A stretch of DNA of 64,000 bases from Symsagittifera roscoffensis (lineage: Eukaryota > Xenacoelomorpha > Acoela > Convolutidae), in assembly GCF_963678635.1 (NCBI RefSeq), contig NC_087065.1, positions 39,807,430-39,871,429 on the forward strand, read 5' to 3'. Both the position numbers and the translations under genes were made by a program. How positions within the stretch are numbered: position 1 is the stretch's first letter; each line of letters starts with the position of its first letter. Under the pieces are notes generated by a model. That model saw only the letters and a program-made list of their open reading frames with translations. It was not told the DNA's origin and did no database searches. Of this stretch, positions 39,301-54,300 are shown piece after piece.

Positions 39301-42300
39301 TGCAAAAAAAATGCTTTGCAAGCTCAACTGAGTCACCAGTTGCTGTTCAAGTAGCACAGAATATTTCGACCAAAATCATCATAGCAAACTCAACATTGAT
39401 AAATCCTTAGATTACAGTTCCTTTAAATTATATCAACCAACCGTTGAAATTTTTTAAAGTGGAACATATTAACCAATACCAACAGACAGTTGGAAGGAGT
39501 CATAAGCGCAAGGAAACATTATTTTTGAAAAAGTCAACTTTCAAATTGGAAAGAAAAAAATACATGGCGTTAAAACTCTTTAAATTTTTCAAATTTCCAG
39601 CGCAATTTTTAATTTACAACATTTTTTGATAAAAATAAAAATAACCCAACTTGACAAAACTGAATCAATCTAAAAAATTTTATTTAGCTGGGAAATCCGA
39701 AAATTAAATTCCACTTTAAAAGTTAAAAATCAATCACGTTTTATTGTGATCTTCACACTTTTGCTGTTTGATGGTGGAGTTTGTTTTCCTTTTAACAAAG
39801 GAAATGAAATTATTTTAAAAGGAAATCAAACGTCAAACCGCAAAAATTTAACTTATTTTGGAGTTATTGGTTTTTGTTTCTAAATGAAGCTAAAAAACTC
39901 CAAAAAGAGTTTACTGGCTTAAATTAAGGCTTCAAAGTCTTAAATTAGGCATAATTCAGCTGTTGTCAGCCTGCTGGCTTGCTTTAATTGCTCGAATTAG
40001 GACGAAAAATCAAAAATTTCAAACCGGTTTTTCTCGACTGCAAGAAAAACTTTAGGAAATTTTTAAAAATGGTTCACATCAGGATTGAAAAGGCTTTATT
40101 ATGATATATCACTCAACCCAGTCCGATTATCGTTTGTGGTACTTCATTTTGGGTGGAAAACAAAAAGCAAAAAAAAAGAAAAAAAATATAATACAGAAAA
40201 AAAATAATTTTCAATGGTCGGAACAATTAGCGCAAAATTGAGCCAAATTTTCTGAGGCATAAAAACCAAAGGGCAGTTTTTCATTGAAAACAATTCATAT
40301 TGCAGATCAGGGGCGGATCTAGGATTTTCTCGAGGGGGGGGCGGATTTTCAAAAAATTTTCGAAAATTTTGACGACCTTTTTTTTTTTTTAGGTCGACCA
40401 AATTGATTTTTCGAGCTCTCCCAAAGCACGGTTTTGTCCTTATTTTGGCCAAATTTTTTGGGCCGCAGGCAAAATTTTGAAAAAACAGGTCAAAAAAGGC
40501 GTTTTTAGGCACTTTTTGGAAAATTTTGACCGAAAAATTGCATTTTTTCGGCGCGCGCTCCCCCCTCAAAATTAGTATATATTGGCGCCGAAGGCGCCTT
40601 TAGAAAATTTTTAGGGTCGGTCGGCCAAAAATGGATTTCTTAAAAAGTATCAAAGGGGGGACCCTTTGGGTCGGCAGGGGGTCGAATCCCTGAGGGGGAG
40701 GGCGTCTGCCCCCCCCCCCCCCGCCCCCCCTCCTAAATCCGCCCCTGTTGCAGATATATTTACAATCTAACCACCTTAATGGCCAATCGGTTTTTTCCGC
40801 GCAAAATAACACACCAAACGTAGATCTTGTTCAGGGTCCAGTGATATAACATACCCCTTTCAAAGACTCTTCGAGTTCCAAAAATTAATCATAAGGTTGT
40901 TTAGAAAACTGACTGGAGAAGTTCTTTGGTTAATTTAGAAGCTGAAAATCTGTTTTCTCGGCAATCCGATTTTTGAAAATTATGATTTTCTCAGTTTCTA
41001 TGATGTTTCTTGCATTGCTACTGTGGTCGGAGTATTCTGTGATACTTGCACAGCTACCAGTTGCCCTTTTCAGTGCCGTTAAGCTAGTAATAAAAATGTG
41101 ATTATAGTATAATGCCATTGAATTGATTAAATGTTTGACAACTACGGTTTTCCATCATTAGATAGAAAACTAAACAAATCAGAAGTTCAATCAAATTGTT
41201 ATCTCATTACTTATTTTTCAAGTTAATTGACGTTATTGTGTTTTAAATGGCTCACTGATTCTATTAGACAAGTTGTTGACAGAAAAAACGGATGTTCTCA
41301 TTAAACAACGCTTGCTAATTACATTGCTAATTGCTGCAGAATTTTTTTTGTAGAGTCTTTCTTGATGCCGATTTGAAGCTTAACCCCAATGTTATTTTCA
41401 ATTTTTAGTAATTTCTAATGAGTAAAAAATTTATTTTATCGCTTGTAATTTGAGCAAAAACATTCATCTTTAATTCAAACTTTCAAAATGAGTAGCAAAA
41501 AAAACCAAAAATTGTGTTCCCGGTTCCTATGCTACATGACATTAGAACGCAATCACGCATAAAATGTTTAGAACAAAATCATCAAACTTACCAGAGTGTG
41601 GTACTCGCATCGCAGCCGCCGGGTGATGCATGGCCACCCCGTGTCCATGACCATGGCCATGACCGCCGGCAGCGGCCGCACTGCACTGGAGACAGGGGGC
41701 TGTGGAGGGACGCATGGACCTGACTACTAAAGTGAGCGAGTCTGTCTTCAGAATCATATCCAGAGTAGAGGGGTCAACTGTAGCTACATTCTGCCCATTC
41801 ACCTCTATCAACTCGTCGCCCGGCAGTAGACCTGAAAAATGAAACATTACAGAGAAAAAAACAAGAGAGTCAATTCATTCGTACGTTTAAGAATTAAATG
41901 AGTTTTGCTTTGCCATCTGGATGTAAACTGGTTTTCGAAAGCTATCCAAGGAACTTGAAAATTGCTTAAGCCCGAACTGTTTTTGCAATTTGAAAAAAAA
42001 AACAATTTCAATAGCTCCAAAAGTTACAAGTGGCTATAGTGGTGAAATCAAGGTCATCTCAAGGGCAAAAAACTAATTCTTGGAATTTTAGACCGCCAAT
42101 TTTCTTGTCGCTCTGAGAAATCATTTTTCTGCTCTCACCTCCAAGTTGAGCAATTGAGCTTTGGATCACATCCACCACATAAAGCCTCATCTCATTGCCC
42201 GAACACTCTTGCATCGTCTCGTACTCTATGCCGAAGCGCTCGTGTGGCCGACGGATCAGTTGCATTGAGTGGTACTCCTTGATGCACAGTTGGATATCAC

Positions 42301-45300
42301 GACAGTCCAGGTCATCCATCTTAGCCTTTAGACAAAGAAACTAGTAAGACTCTTTTAAAATCAAAAACATTGCACACCAAAGATAGCAGCTAAAAAACGA
42401 CTATTCTAAAAACAAAATTGTTGACCAAAACCCTACGTGTTTTGCCATAACCAGGATCGTTATTTTTGATTGATTACTTACACAGAAAGAAAACAGCAAA
42501 AAAGAATTGGAAAAATTTGAGCAGAAGTTAGCATAATATCGTTTTTTGAGAAAGATCCAAAATTTGCTGACCTTGTAGGGAGGAATGACCCACTTCAGAC
42601 CCAAACTGTTATTATTATTATTTTCTCCCCCACTCGTCGGCGACTGGAGATCTCGACTGGCAGCCGCATTGGACACAAGACTGTTCACGACTGCCGACAC
42701 GGTTTTGATTCGGATGAAATGGTCTCTCGGATCCAGTTTTCTCTTCTTGCAACAGTGAATCAACAGCTCATGCACTGTCACTCCTGGCTTTATGGGAATC
42801 ACTGTCTTCTGGTTGTGAGGTAGGCTGACCTTGATGAGTCTGCCGAACAGGTTGTTCTCGGCTGGGCTGCCTGAGTTCGAGGAGGATACGAGTTGGTTTC
42901 CGGGGTATCCGAAAGGAAAAGGGCATTCTTCACCAGGCAGACTTTTGATCGGCTGAAATAAAGCAGTTTTGTGTACAACGAAATATTCGTCCAACCTTTA
43001 AGTAGAAAAATTCAAAGTGGATACAATGCACTGAACTGTTCTTATTTAACGTATACACATAAATGCCGGCAGTGAACTTGGATTTTTTGAGGGAAACTCT
43101 AAAAAATTCAGTCGAATGTTTTTTTTAAGGTCAAACAAACTGATTTTGCGAGCTCGCCCGAAATGCAAAAAAAAAACACATATATTATATATTGGCGATG
43201 AAGGAGTATTTTAAAAAGTTCAGAGTCCGTCGATCAAAATGGACGCAGTAAAAATATATGCCCACTGGGTTGTCTGGGGGATGAATGCTTAAGCAGGCGT
43301 CAGTTTCGTAAAAATTTTCAATCGGCTAGTTTCGTTAAGTTTTTCGGCTCTTCTACCGTTAAAAACATCTATTTTTTTTTACGATTTAACCATTGATTTA
43401 ACGCAGTTGTAAAAGAGGAAAAATATATATGTTTGTAATTAGGTAAATAAACCACAAGCCAATATTTATGACAATTGGACAAGGTGAACACAATTTATAA
43501 ATTTGCAGACTTAGGGAAACAGTAGAAGAGCCGGTTTTTACAAGGCAGGCCAGAATTGAATGAAAATACATGTAATTTACCTCCTCGTTATCTTTCTGTC
43601 TCCAGCTTCTTCGTTTCATGTTCCTCTGGAAACTACTCGCATCTTCCCTTGGCCTCAGGACCGACAACTGAAAAGTTAGAAATAATAGTTCAAAAATGGC
43701 TTGCAATAAAACATTATCAAATCATTATTATTCAATGAAATTTGATAGGTAACAGCTTCCAATAATTAATGCTTAGCAGCATTGATTTTCGATTTTTGAG
43801 GGGCCAAAAATTTGCGACTAAGAAGGCATAAATAAAAGACTTGAAAGACTACTCGTAGAAGAGCCTCAATGGAAAATAGCTTATGCAGTTAGTGGCTATT
43901 TTGGATCTAATGTAAACTATGTCATTTATGGTAATTTTCCGTACATTTTCTATTTTTTTGTTTGTTTTATTGTTATTCACTGACCATGCTGGGTTTTTTC
44001 TTGCTTCTTTCGAGGGAACTACTGGCTGCGATGTCTACAGACAGAGTGTCTCTGCTCCTGGCAGATAGAAGGGCGTGGATTGAGGATACGTTAAAGCAGT
44101 TCAGTTTAGCCAGGTGATTCTTGGTGTCTTTGGACACAGCTGCCAGAAGACCCTTGGGGTTTGGCAGCTCAGAACCTTGTATCGAGGCACAATAGCACTT
44201 CAGGCTGAAACAAAAACACACTAAGAGTCAAGTTTTGCAAAAATATGGCTCTTTTTAATGAACAGTTTGGACAACATTCAGTAAATTGAAAATCAGCTAA
44301 ATTTTTAATATCACCAAATCTTCACTCGACGGTTAGCAAATGATTCCAGCTACCCTCTATAAAAGTATCAGTTTTTGATTTCAAGGACTTACCAGTTTGT
44401 TCCGGGTTTGAAAAAGTCATTTTTCATTATCTGTAGTAAGTTTTTTAAAGAGCGTGAAAAGTCTCTGTATATCTATTTTTAAAAATAGCTCACTCAAACG
44501 CGGTTTTTTGCTCGATTTAGTTCTAATGCATGAACAAAATAATTTGAATCGCTTCGATAACGAAGTTTTCATGCTTAAAAGTTACTGCAGATAATGATAA
44601 GAGGCGTTTGTTTTCAAACCCGGAATGAACGGGCAAGTCCTTGAAACCAAAAGTTGGAACCTTTAAGGAGGGTAGCTGGAATCATTTGCTAAAAATTTTG
44701 CTGCTATTCAGAGTGAAAGTTGTACGAAAGGGTCATTGAACATAGACGTTAGATAGTAAATACCTGACATGGTGTTTTATTTTGTCCACTCGCGTAGAAT
44801 TAGGGCCGTAGCCAAAATATATATAAAAAAACGGGTTAAAAAATTTGTTTGTCATGGCCTAATTAGTCCGCATGCCAAATTTGTAGCACTCGAACAATAG
44901 GCTCTTTTTCCTTCCAAACCCCCATACCCCCCCCCCCCCCCACCTCACACACGAACTTCAATATATTAGTGTAACGAGTGGTTTTACGAGGTTGTGTATG
45001 GAGACCAAATATGTTTGTCGTGGCCTTATTAGTCCGTATGTAAATGTTGATTACAATCGGACAATATGGTCAACAAATTTACATGTAAATTTTGCAGGTG
45101 GGGGGAAAAGGAAAAAGAGCCGAACAATGTCAACAGAAAAATTACTCCTGAAATTCGCAGGTGGGGGCAAAAATAAAAAAGGCAATATATGATGATCGGT
45201 GATGTTTTCAGCTTGAATAAAGAATTTTAGTTTCTCGATAAATAGTTTGCTGTGACGTAATGGTGACTTATGCTCATCATCAACCTCCATTTCTAGGAAG

Positions 45301-48300
45301 TGATATATTGAAAAAATAGAAAAAGCAGAGCACGTGCTCATGATGACTAATCCACTGACTTAACTTCGCAGCTGCGGCTTCTTATGAAAAATACACGCCA
45401 CCGTCACTTCATTGAAGTTACAATCGAGAAAAAGAGAAACGTCAAACTAGAGAAGAGAACGAACAAACGAAAAAGCGAACAGTATTGCACCACCTCAAAT
45501 TAGAGTAGTCAGGAGCTAGTTGATTGATGCCAGTTTCCCTAGCGTCGGATTTTCCGATTGTAATGAAATTTGGCACATATTAAAATTTGAAAAAATTTGT
45601 TCTGCGTGCACAATCTTGTAAGAGAATTAATTACATCACAAAAATGGGCTCTTTTCCACTTTCCCACTCTTAAAATTCGACTTCTTAGATCTTCATCTTT
45701 TTCCTGTTTTATGAAAATTTGCATGTGGCGCAGAAAACTTTGGCTTAAAAGGTTTATTTAGGGTGTGCTTTGAGACAGCTCGGAAATTCAATTTGATTGA
45801 TCTAAACCAAAAAAACTTGACAAAACTGCCCCCACCACATGAGAAAATCTTACATCCCAGCTCAGGATCATAATTAAATGGGGTTTGGGTTACACGAAAC
45901 ATACCGCGCCTTTGAAAATATATATCCTAGGATTTACAGTGACTTAGAACTGGCAACATCAAAACTCAAGATCTTTTTTGCTGATACAATAATCGAAAGA
46001 CTGCTGGACTTGAACATGGACGAAAACGCCGGTGATACAAAACACGAAGAAAGTGCTAAAGAAGAAGAAACTGAATATGAAGTGAGTAAAAACGGAATAA
46101 AAAATGTGCATTTCGGAGAAAATGTGCCCGAAGATCTTGAGCCCGAACTGAACACCGACTCGTCTGAGTTCTCGGCGGTAGACGACAGCAGTTCAGAAAA
46201 TGACGCCAGGCTGTCGGTTATGCGAGTAGACAAGCATGTTGAAAACATCGTCACCGTCGAAGATGATACTGACCCTTTTGATAATATAAATGGCAATGAT
46301 CTTGTTCAGAACACGCAGATAGAAATAGTTCAAAGCGAATCCGTTGATAAAGTTGAAAGCCACGACGAGAACGATGTTACGTCTAATGAAGAGCCAATGA
46401 CAAAAGACGAGCTGGCAACGGAAACAGGAGAATCCGAGAGCATCTCGTTAGTTAACAGAAATCACTATAAGCTGTCACTGGATACCGAGCAGATGAGTGA
46501 TGTGAGCAGCGGTTTCGAAAACATCAGTTCCCGAACCGAAGAAGAGAAAAACACCGAGAAGACTGTTGACCTTGACGATGAGCTGATTCTGCGCAGCGGG
46601 CGAAGAGCAGGGAAGTTGCCTAGTGACTTCTCAGATTTCACAACTGACGATACGACTACTACAATAGAAGCCGAGGCTAGAACCGACGAGGGAGTCGAGG
46701 CTGATGACGACACGAGCGTCTCCCGACAAGAAGAAACGGGAGTTCGAAGTTATAACACTGGTGTAACTTCGGCTTCAAATGATTCAATTGTGTACAGCAG
46801 TTGTATTTCTCGAGTGTCGCCTGATCTGATGAATGCCGAACTTGCTAATTTCAACAGTAATAACAAATCAAGCTCTGTAGATTTAATCCAGTGTGTTCTA
46901 GTTGGTGAAGAAGTCAACATCGAGAACTTCGAAGAAAACTTGAATCTTTTCACTCAATACGATTTGAGCTTCTTCCCATTTTCAAATTTACCAGTTACTT
47001 CAGCTTTAACCCAAGCTTCTTGGAGTTATATTTCGACATCACTTGCAGAGGTTCGTTACAATATGCCCTTAATCTGGTTAAAGCAAGACAATTTTTGTCT
47101 GTCAATTAACGAGATGATTGACGAGTTATCAGTGGAAGACATTCAAGATGATCCAAATTTGTCTACAGTTTCAGGAAGCATGTCTGTAATGCGAGCGTTC
47201 TATGATTCGCCTGAAATACGCATCAAAACAGCCGAACCTCTTCAAACAGCGGCGCTGACCCTGACCGAAACCGGGGATATTTTGGACCAAATTTGTCTTC
47301 TAGGAGATCTAGTTTCGGAGACAGTTTCAAGGTCCGAAATCCGGACCCGATTTGCCCACTTTGGCGATCTCGGTGACCCCAGTTACATCTCTCATTCTGA
47401 GTTCTACAACGTCAGTTTCGAGAAAAATGAAAAGAGTGATGATGATCACAAGCGGTTTAATCTCGAAGATTTGGAGTCCTTTGATGAAAACATCGAAAAC
47501 ATTGACATGGATAACTTTTGCAGCAGTTACGCGCCCCTAACTGGAACCGAGTCGATGATAGAATCGGTGGATTTGGAGGAACTTTCGGACATGCATTACA
47601 ACCATTACGTGGAATTAGACAAATTTGAGATACCAGTTCCAACAACTGAGTCTATGATTTTAGTTTACTATACATCAGTTGCAGAGACCAACTTCTGCTC
47701 TTTTTATGACGGATTCGAGGAAACCAATAAAGACTTATCCGGGATTATTCGGCCAATTTATCCGTTTAGATTTGTCAGGACACAGTCGTATTATCAATGG
47801 TTTATTAAAAACAACGGATTCGATGCTCTGTTTGGCTTGCATCCGTTCTATAACCTATCCACCAAATGGGAGACATTACCAGCTAAACTTGAGCCTAAAA
47901 GAGTCAAAACTGAACATGTTGAAGTCTTCACAGGTCAAATTCCAGGTCAAAATTATAAAGATACTTCGTTTCTTCAAAGCACCACACAACTAAACTTGAA
48001 CTTGAACGATCCCAGTAAATTTTCAACTCCGCTACCACTGATGCCAAAACTAGACAACCTAGCGGATACTGAACGGTTGGGATATAACATCACAGAAGAG
48101 TTGTCGTTTTTCACTCGTACCAACCCAATGCAAGGCGACGAGCATTGCTCTTTAGTACGCAAAAACGATTGCAAGCAGAAAATTGCACTAGAAACTGAGC
48201 TTAAAGACGAGTGTTTGATCGAGATGCTTGATGTACAATCTTGGAAAAAGTCGAGAGACGGTTCCAAGCCAAACCTCAGAGGAAGCGACGACATGGCTCT

Positions 48301-51300
48301 GAAGCCTGATAATGGTATAGAGAAACCTGGTACCTCAAAGCCAAGAAAGCCAGGGTCGAAAGAGAAAAGAAGCTTTGACAAGGTTCCTGCTTGCAAAGGC
48401 GACGTGGACCGAACTACTTTACTGGTAACAAACATGGACAACTCACTTTCAAGCATGCTAGCACAGCAAGACTTCAGCTCAATTACACTCGACATATCAA
48501 CTGATCGAACTATTCACGAGGAGTTGCATCGCACCCTTGAACCTTCCGCTTCGAAGGAACTTCTACCAAAAGGTCTCTCGGCTAGTCTTCGTGTACCACC
48601 GGTTCCCGCTAGAACATTGAAAAATCCAAGAATCGCTCCTGGAAGCTCCGCTACTTTGGAAAGGTCCAAAAATAAATATGTCACAAAATGGCTGGCGAAA
48701 AACGAGCGAGAGTTTATACGACTCAATTGTTTGAAAATAAGACCTGAAGACTTGTCCACGACCGTAGAACATAGTCGCAGCTTTGATGCACGGAAAGAGC
48801 CGAGACGTCTGTCGTTTCAAGCTTCGAGTCAGAGTCACGACTCAAGAAGAGATCCGAAAAAGAGCAAAACGTCCCGAAGTATGAAAAAGCGATCTCTGAG
48901 CTTGCCTTATCAAGACTCAAATTTCACCGACGTGCCTTTAAAGGTGATGGCCAAACGAAAGTCGAGCGAGTATGCAAAAATCGAAAGCGAGACTATCAAA
49001 GCATGTCTAGAATCTCTAAGGTTGAGATTGAAATCTAAGTACGAGCAGGAATATTTAGGAAAACTGTTTGATCAGATGCTACTTGAGAACATCTGTCAAT
49101 TCAGAGAGCGCACTTTGTCTTCGGTGCAGCTGAGTAAAGTATTGGCCAGGTACGATTCTTCGTTCAGTGATTTGAACTTGAAAGGAAAACAGGAAGTGGT
49201 GGAAATGATTTTAGAAGACACTAGTGTCAGGATAGATTCGAAGACTCTGTTGAAGAGACTGATTAAGCAGCCCAAAACCAGCAGCAGCAACACCCTCACC
49301 CTTACTAAGCAACATTAGGTCATATTCTTGTTTAAGATAGTTGTTAATTAAACACTTGATGCATTGCATTTTCATTCAGTATTGAGTTACACTGGTCAAG
49401 TCCAAAAATATATAAGAATGGAGCTTTTTCGAATTCTTTTCTCGGGAGATTTAACTTTTTCAAATTTTCCTGAGCAAGTAATTAATAAGTATACAATACC
49501 TGATGCCCTGAGAGTGTTCTATGAGTTACGTAACTTTTCGTGACAAAATGACAGCAGCCTATATCATTATTTCCTCCAACCTCTGAGTTTGGAAAAAAAA
49601 AACTTTTTTGAACCAATTCATTCAAAAAATTAAGCTGTTTTCTGAGCACCAAATCAATTTAAAAAAGTTTAACGTCAACAAAAAATTTCACTGAAACAAA
49701 TTTAGCGGGAATTTTAGGCTTGAGCAAGCTCAGAGTAATAAGATGCAAAATAACACCAGTCCATCTGTCCATCATCAGTGAAAAAAGAATGAATTAAAAC
49801 TAGCAATGCTGAAACTGGTCCAAAAATATGGTGCTGCAAAACTATGGTCCAAAAATTATGTTTTCTTGATGTGCCGCCACAACCTACTCCAATCGAAGGC
49901 GGTCAAAACCTATAATCAAAATAATTCGATTGTTGTAGAAGTGATAACTTAAATACAATGTAAAATGATCATAGTAAAATATATTGGCAAAAAGTGTAAA
50001 ACGATTTCGCTCCTTTATAAAATTTTAATACAAATTCTAGGAAAAATTTTACGGTTAGATAGTAAAAAAATCAGGCGATCTATTTCTAATTTTCAAATAT
50101 TCAGACAACCAGGAAACTCTAACAAATTTGTCAAATCGAGATCAACAAACCAAACCCTGTCAATTAGAAAAATGTCTCAGAACACCCATTTTACTAGCTA
50201 GTTATCTACTCTTTAAGCTATTTGTGATGTCTAAATTTGGCATTTTACTGAATCTGTTGCATTGCAAAATTCAAAGCATGTTGAATAATTTCAGATTATT
50301 TCATGTTTTACTTTCAAAAAAATCCCAAGGGTTAAAAGTATAAACATAGCCAATCGAAGATTAGAAAAGAGCAATGAACGCAATTAAACATAAAAAACAC
50401 TTAGTTGAAAAAATCTCAACTTTCAAATTTCAAAGAAAAAAGAGACGCCCTTTAAGATCTTTGAAATTCTAGAACGATTTATGATGGGTGCTTTTTTGAT
50501 AACAATAACCCAACTTAAGAAAACTGGATCAACAGATCAACTTTTTATTCCGCAGTAAATCCAAAAATTAAATTCCATTTTCGAAAATGGAAATCGTTCA
50601 TTTTTTTTGCCCCAATTGCACGTTTGTAATTGGAGAGTGCTATTTACGTCACTTTCAGCAGATGAATTACAATTGAACTCAAAAAGTGCATATATACCGA
50701 CTACACTCAATATTTTAAGACTTTTTCCTGAAAAAAAACAGCAAGACCTATATAAGAGTCTTCACTACGTTCATTACTCTTAAACATTGCCTTTTACTGA
50801 AAAAAAAACAATTTTTGATTGTATTCATAGTGCTACACCATTCTATGTTATGTTTTTAAGCAAAGAGTCAAGATGCAGGGCATTATATCCTAAATGACAT
50901 AAGCCTCCGGAATTTATCCCAAAGTACTCGCTAATGTAAAACATATTTGAAGGATTATCCAGCATGAAAGACCATGTAAAGCACCAGCAGCACCAAAAAA
51001 TTCGAGGAAAAAGTTTTTATTTCGGGTTTGATTTTATGTCATTGAAAAGTTAAAAACTGCAGTTAAAAATACAAACTTTAAATTTTTTGTCAAATTCAGT
51101 GTCTTTACTATCGATTTTTTCATTTTTGATAAGCTCTGTAAAATGACTTTGTTTTATTTTTTTTGGACCATTGTTTTTTTCATCCTGATCGAGACAGTTT
51201 GCTTATTGTTTGAAATTTTAGAGAAATAGATGTAATACTTAATCTTGGAGTGGTATATTCAGACAAACTTGAATTTTAAATTCACCATTTTTAACTGAAA

Positions 51301-54300
51301 TTTGTTTACCATCTTCATAATGTTGACAATACACGATACAACGATAGCGTAGCACTTCAAACTACCAAATAGAAATTGAGATGAAAATAGCTAAGTCGAA
51401 AAAAAAAACTTAAAATCAATAATTTTTTCGGAAAAACGAAAAAATTCAATCTCCGATACAGCGACAAGCAATACTACAACTAGCAATAAACAAGTGCATA
51501 GCATTTATCGACCACTCAATCAGCTGATAAAATGTGGTTAAACGCCAATTAAACCAAAAATTAAAAATCGAAAGTAAAGTGTTGCCGAAAAAATTTGAGC
51601 GTTTAAAATGTTTTAACTTTTAACTTTTATACTACCTACCAATCTGATTTTTTTGAAAACTGAAATGATCACATTTTAACTTTAAAACGATGCAAAAAAA
51701 TCACTAAACCGATAAAACATGAGCCAAAATTATTGAGGCCGAATAAATTTTCTAAGGGAAAAAACTAAGAAAAAAAACTAAAATATGCTAGTCAGGGATC
51801 AAAAATTTTAAAAATTTCAAGATATAGCAACAATACTTGGAAAAATGAAAAAAAAATCCGATGTATGCAACTAAACCTACAAAAGATAAACTTACAAATT
51901 ATAACCTGACTATTCAATTTTCCCGGAAAACATTTCAATTTAGACACTGAAAAAACGAAGTTCATACAATAGGCGAAAAGGCAACCGCAAAACCTCCAGG
52001 CAAAGTGAGAAGGGGCCTGGACGGTGCTAAGAAGCTATAAGGCGACAGCAAGTTCTTGAAAATTTTGAAAAAAGAAAAATTGTTGAAAAGAGAGACGTGA
52101 AAAGAAGTCTCGTTCCCGGTTACAAGACATTTGTTCTCGCAAGTAGAATAAAAAATCATCTTCTAATTTGTTATGATACATGGTAATCTGAGCTGCACGT
52201 GGAAATGTTTTTCCAATGCGAGTTTCAAAACAGAAATTTGTTTTGATTTTCGACATTTAAAGTTTACCACTAGCCTAGAGCCATGCTCGCCTTTGAAAAA
52301 AAATTGTTGCATCTGCCCTGATTGCATTTCTCATCTAATGCTGCAAGACTTTCAAAATGTTCACGCTCCCTCCCTTCTCATTTTTGAATGTTTTTTTTTC
52401 ATAGTGTTTGTCATCTCACCGATATAGGTCGCACTGCATCAGTTCCAGATTCTGCTCCCAGTTCTCAATCTGGGCCAGGATGGGCTGTCTGTTCTTGGAG
52501 TCAGAGGTCACACTCAACTGCAACTGGGCCATCTTCCTCATCTTGCTGTCTCTATCCATCGCATCTTCCCTCTTCCTGATCTCATCCCGCAGACAACTCA
52601 GAGTGTCCTGAGGCTTCTGCTGATGGCCACCATTGCCACTACTGTTCATGTAATGATTGATACTGTTACCATTGTTGAATGACGCAGAGAGCGAAGATTG
52701 CTGTGGTGTTCTCTGTGCGGTTCCGTTGGAGCTGTACTTGTCCAGAACTGAGATGGCGAAGGCACTCGAACAGCCTGGAAAAGAAGAATACATAAGAAAC
52801 TTTTTGTTCAACACATGATCCATATGAAAACAAAACATTAGGGACAAAAAGGAGAAAAAAGCATTTTTATCGTCTAGGTCAATGACCTTCTTTTATATTG
52901 TAATTCACGGAGGAGTTTTCAGTCAAGCTAAAACTTGCAAATCATGCATAACTTACTGGAGTGTATGGCAGTGATCCAGTTCTCCAGTTCTATCTGTGAG
53001 GGTGCTTCTAACAAGTAGACGTCTCCGTTGGCGGTGCTCAATGAAAAAATGTTCTCTTTCTTCGGGTGTTCTGGGATAGCCTGTCCGATGCAGTTCTCGA
53101 TATCTAAAATAAAAAAGACAATTTTTTTTTAAATAATCATTTCGACGTGATGAACGGGGGGATATTGCCCAAGGTATTATGAGGTTTGTACAGCGTTTTG
53201 TTTTCGCTGCTTTGTAAAGTGGCGGCGCATCAAACTATCCATTACATCTAATGAGAGCATTCTTAGAGGATTGCAAAACTTCAGCCTTATATTTTTGTTT
53301 AGTTTGCAGTTCATAGGAATTAATTAGGATACAAAAATCACAATGAGAATAATATTTTTTTTTCACCAAAATTGGATCAAAAATTTTTAATTAAATTTTT
53401 AAAATATTATATGGAGACCGTTTAACAATGTGACCGTTTAAAGATGATAAAGTCTTAATTTGGGAACAATTTAACGTTTTTGGAATGCAAATTTTGCAAG
53501 ATTCTAGCAATGCAAGGTAGATAATGCACGAATTTTCCACGAAGTGTTTGTTTTCTGCATTCGGAATGCAAAATCTTGCACATAACTTTCATTACAAAAA
53601 TATAATTTTTTATTGTGCGGTCCAAGAAAGCTGATTTAGCGGAGATCATTACCAGCCTACGGTTTTAGTTTCTGCTCCGACAACTAAAAATTGCGCAAAA
53701 CTAGGTCCCACAAACAATCATCAGAATGAGACGAGAGACGTATCATATATCGGCCCTTTCAATTTTGATTGAAACGACACTTTGAATTGTTTTCATTTTT
53801 TGAAATTAACTGTTGCTGATTATTCCGAATTAGTTTTCATTCTGAGCTTTCGTCTAGTTCCTCTTTTTATACCACTCACAAAAAAACGAGACAAGTTTGA
53901 CTACAATACTTTATAAAATTGTTTTCTTTTTTTACTGAATGTGGCCAAAAAAACTATATGCACTTCTTGCACAGTAACTAAACTTATCTTTTTTGCTTCG
54001 CGCTTTTTAACCACCTAAAAAATTACTGATGAAATAAACTATATGAATTAGAAGCAAAAAATGAATTTGCAACTTTTTTCCTCCAATTATTTTTTTTAAT
54101 TTGAACAATTAGCATCTGATGACTTGAATGAATAACCATTTTTTTCCAAAGTATAACTCTCATTAAACTATTTTGAAAAAAATCCTAAATGATGAGTTCT
54201 CTTAAAACGTTTTAAAGTACATTCATGCATTTTGCTTGATTGTCAGTTGTCTTGGGGAAGCATTTTAAAAGCAACCTCCGGGTGTAAACGCAGTGCACCT

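Noticed and set aside
45934-49299. Minus-strand Ser-rich ORFs (up to 173 codons) opposite the nested gene
   Set aside because: Ser-rich readings are the expected antisense of Asp/Glu/Ser-coding sequence, and none has splice support.
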